The notes under the pieces were generated by a model. It did not search any database. It had not been told where the DNA came from and was given only the letters and a program-made list of their open reading frames with translations. Below, one piece after another: positions 5,501-6,405 of a stretch of 6,405 nucleotides of DNA. Both the position numbers and the translations under genes were made by a program. Each line of letters begins with the position of its first letter. The first letter of the stretch is position 1. Origin of the DNA: 2-12-FULL-41-16 sp964390625 (GTDB taxonomy: Bacteria; Patescibacteriota; Patescibacteriia; Magasanikbacterales; UBA922); assembly GCA_964390625.1 (NCBI GenBank), contig CAYMID010000036.1, forward strand, positions 1 to 6,405. Reading direction: 5' to 3'.

Positions 5501-6357
5501 TTCAAGCCCACGCGCGTGATTAGGTCTGGAACCAAAAGGTTACCGAGCTCGGAGTATGGAATTGTGACCTTGGGCGCACCCAGAGCGTAGGCAGCGACTT
5601 GATACGGATCAAACTGAACTCGCAAACCAGTTTTGGTTAAAGCCAGGTTAGCGTAGTTGGTCGAAGATGGTGCGGTCCCAGTTAGAATCCACTCGTCATC
5701 GGCGCTAAACGGCATGGATGCGTCTTCGACCTCGGCATTTAGTACCGAAACCAAGCGTGGCAGTACTTGTGCTTGTAAACCTAATAAATTTGCTTCGCCA
5801 CCCACAATAATATCGTCCAAAGTCAACGTGCGCTCAGCCGTTAAATCAAAATTAAGAGTACGTGAATACAGGCCTGGATGCGCTGCTCCCGAGTAGTATG
5901 GACTGACCGCAAAATCAACACTAATAAACGGTGAAGTCACTGCTAATACCTGTCCCTCGATGGTGATTTCATTGGGAAGATCACTCCAATCTGGGTCAAC
6001 CTCGGTTGAAGCCTGGCTTAGGAATGAAGCAACTTCATCGGCGACCAAATCACGCACGTGATTATTAAATGCTAACGCGGGCGCATTGGACTCGACCAAA
6101 TACGGATAACTAACAGTCACGGTAGTGGTGGCTGGTGTGCGCCACGTTTGTGTTTGTGCAAACATGGCCAGCTGGTGGACCTGATTATCGGTTGCTATTG
6201 GCTGCGACGAAGTGGTATTAGCAACCAACTGCCACTGATCAGACGTGAAAATTTGCAAATCAGGATTAAACCTCTCAGTTGGCACACGTGGAGTTGGGGT
6301 GTGACTACAGCCAGTAATCACCAATAACAACGCCGTGATCGCAGCAAATTTTTTCAT
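5497..6357 (-). CDS. RsiV-like lipoprotein with DUF4163 and DUF3298 domains
   Basis: This is a 286-residue exported protein. The N-terminus MKKFAAITALLLVITGC is a lipoprotein signal with lipobox ITG-C17, so C17 should be lipidated and the protein tethered to the outer face of the membrane. A short Pro/Thr linker follows. The DUF4163-like part includes VSYPYLVES (82-90), an NNHVRDLVADEVASFL helix (98-113) and YYSGAAHP (154-161), followed by LYSRTLNFDL. The DUF3298 part has TLTLDDII (177-184) and the hallmark FDPYQVAAYALG (249-260) with VTIPYSEL. This domain pair occurs in RsiV, the lysozyme-binding anti-sigma factor, and in some peptidoglycan deacetylases (PdaC). Here there is no cytoplasmic sigma-binding part or enzyme domain, so ligand and role are unknown. 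The frame also opens at a TTG at 6372, but that overlaps the upstream gene and spoils the signal peptide; the ATG at 6357 is preferred. Confidence 0.85.
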   Translation of the reverse strand: MKKFAAITALLLVITGCSHTPTPRVPTERFNPDLQIFTSDQWQLVANTTSSQPIATDNQVHQLAMFAQTQTWRTPATTTVTVSYPYLVESNAPALAFNNHVRDLVADEVASFLSQASTEVDPDWSDLPNEITIEGQVLAVTSPFISVDFAVSPYYSGAAHPGLYSRTLNFDLTAERTLTLDDIIVGGEANLLGLQAQVLPRLVSVLNAEVEDASMPFSADDEWILTGTAPSSTNYANLALTKTGLRVQFDPYQVAAYALGAPKVTIPYSELGNLLVPDLITRVGLN

Positions 6358-6358
6358 G

Positions 6359-6405
6359 CTATTCAACTTCAAGATTTAAATCTTTTTTAATTTCGGTAAA
6401 TTCAT
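6359..6405 (-). CDS. C-terminal end of an upstream gene (partial, unidentified)
   Basis: One minus-strand frame entering from the window edge reads EFTEIKKDLNLEVE and ends in TAG at 6361-6359, one base before the lipoprotein ATG. A charged, helix-like tail ending right before the next start fits the 1-3 base spacing seen at other junctions here, so it is probably the end of a real gene. Too little is visible to name the product. Confidence 0.45.
   Translation of the reverse strand, partial: EFTEIKKDLNLEVE

Noticed and set aside
6358..6372. TTG start at 6372 for the lipoprotein
   Set aside because: It overlaps the probable end of the upstream gene and puts five extra residues before a textbook MKK lipoprotein signal. 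The ATG at 6357 is better.
6371..6384. Perfect 14-base palindrome AAGATTTAAATCTT followed by Ts on the plus strand
   Set aside because: It has no loop, is entirely weak A/T pairing apart from one G-C pair per arm, and lies inside the coding end of the upstream gene. It is unlikely to be a terminator; an operator role cannot be supported.
1..6405. CRISPR array, tRNA, rRNA, insertion sequence or phage genes
   Set aside because: No regular spaced repeats, cloverleaf-like segments, transposase-like proteins or terminal inverted repeats were seen. The window is nearly fully occupied by housekeeping-type coding sequence.

Overview
The window reads as a tightly packed, single-direction gene block (every gene on the minus strand) from a small bacterial genome. 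The best fit is a Candidate Phyla Radiation (Patescibacteria) member. This is an inference. It rests on compact genes with 1-8 base spacers or short overlaps, almost no Shine-Dalgarno sequences, a one-polypeptide UvrD-type helicase with an Fe-S RecB-like nuclease, a minimal DUF721/DciA protein, and a start peptide (MRQSQLFTK) typical of prolyl-tRNA synthetases in that group. TGA is used as a stop in at least two genes, which argues against the code-25 lineages (Gracilibacteria, Absconditabacteria).

In transcription order, right to left, the layout is: the last codons of an unidentified gene (6359-6405); an RsiV-like DUF4163/DUF3298 lipoprotein (5497-6357); the tRNA uridine-34 hydroxylase TrhO (4569-5462); a YgjP/DUF45 metallopeptidase (4183-4566); a PF12674-type zinc-ribbon protein (3912-4196); a membrane M50-like metallopeptidase (3119-3910); a UvrD helicase/nuclease interrupted by a 100-N assembly gap (789-3110); a DciA-like DUF721 protein (443-739); a four-helix membrane protein (33-440); and the first codons of a probable proS (1-29).

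The genes do not form one obvious pathway. They look like a co-directional housekeeping cluster: DNA repair and replication (helicase-nuclease, DciA), translation (TrhO, ProS), and envelope or proteolysis functions (lipoprotein, two zinc peptidases, membrane protein). Two good sigma70-type promoters lie inside or across the ends of upstream genes. Both place the predicted transcript start 0-3 bases from the next ATG, which suggests leaderless mRNAs. No RNA genes, mobile elements, CRISPR arrays or gene-free stretches over 300 bases are visible. I found no convincing new multi-gene system. The most interesting points are the helicase-nuclease with a candidate sliding-clamp motif, its under-sized assembly gap, and the near-leaderless internal promoters.
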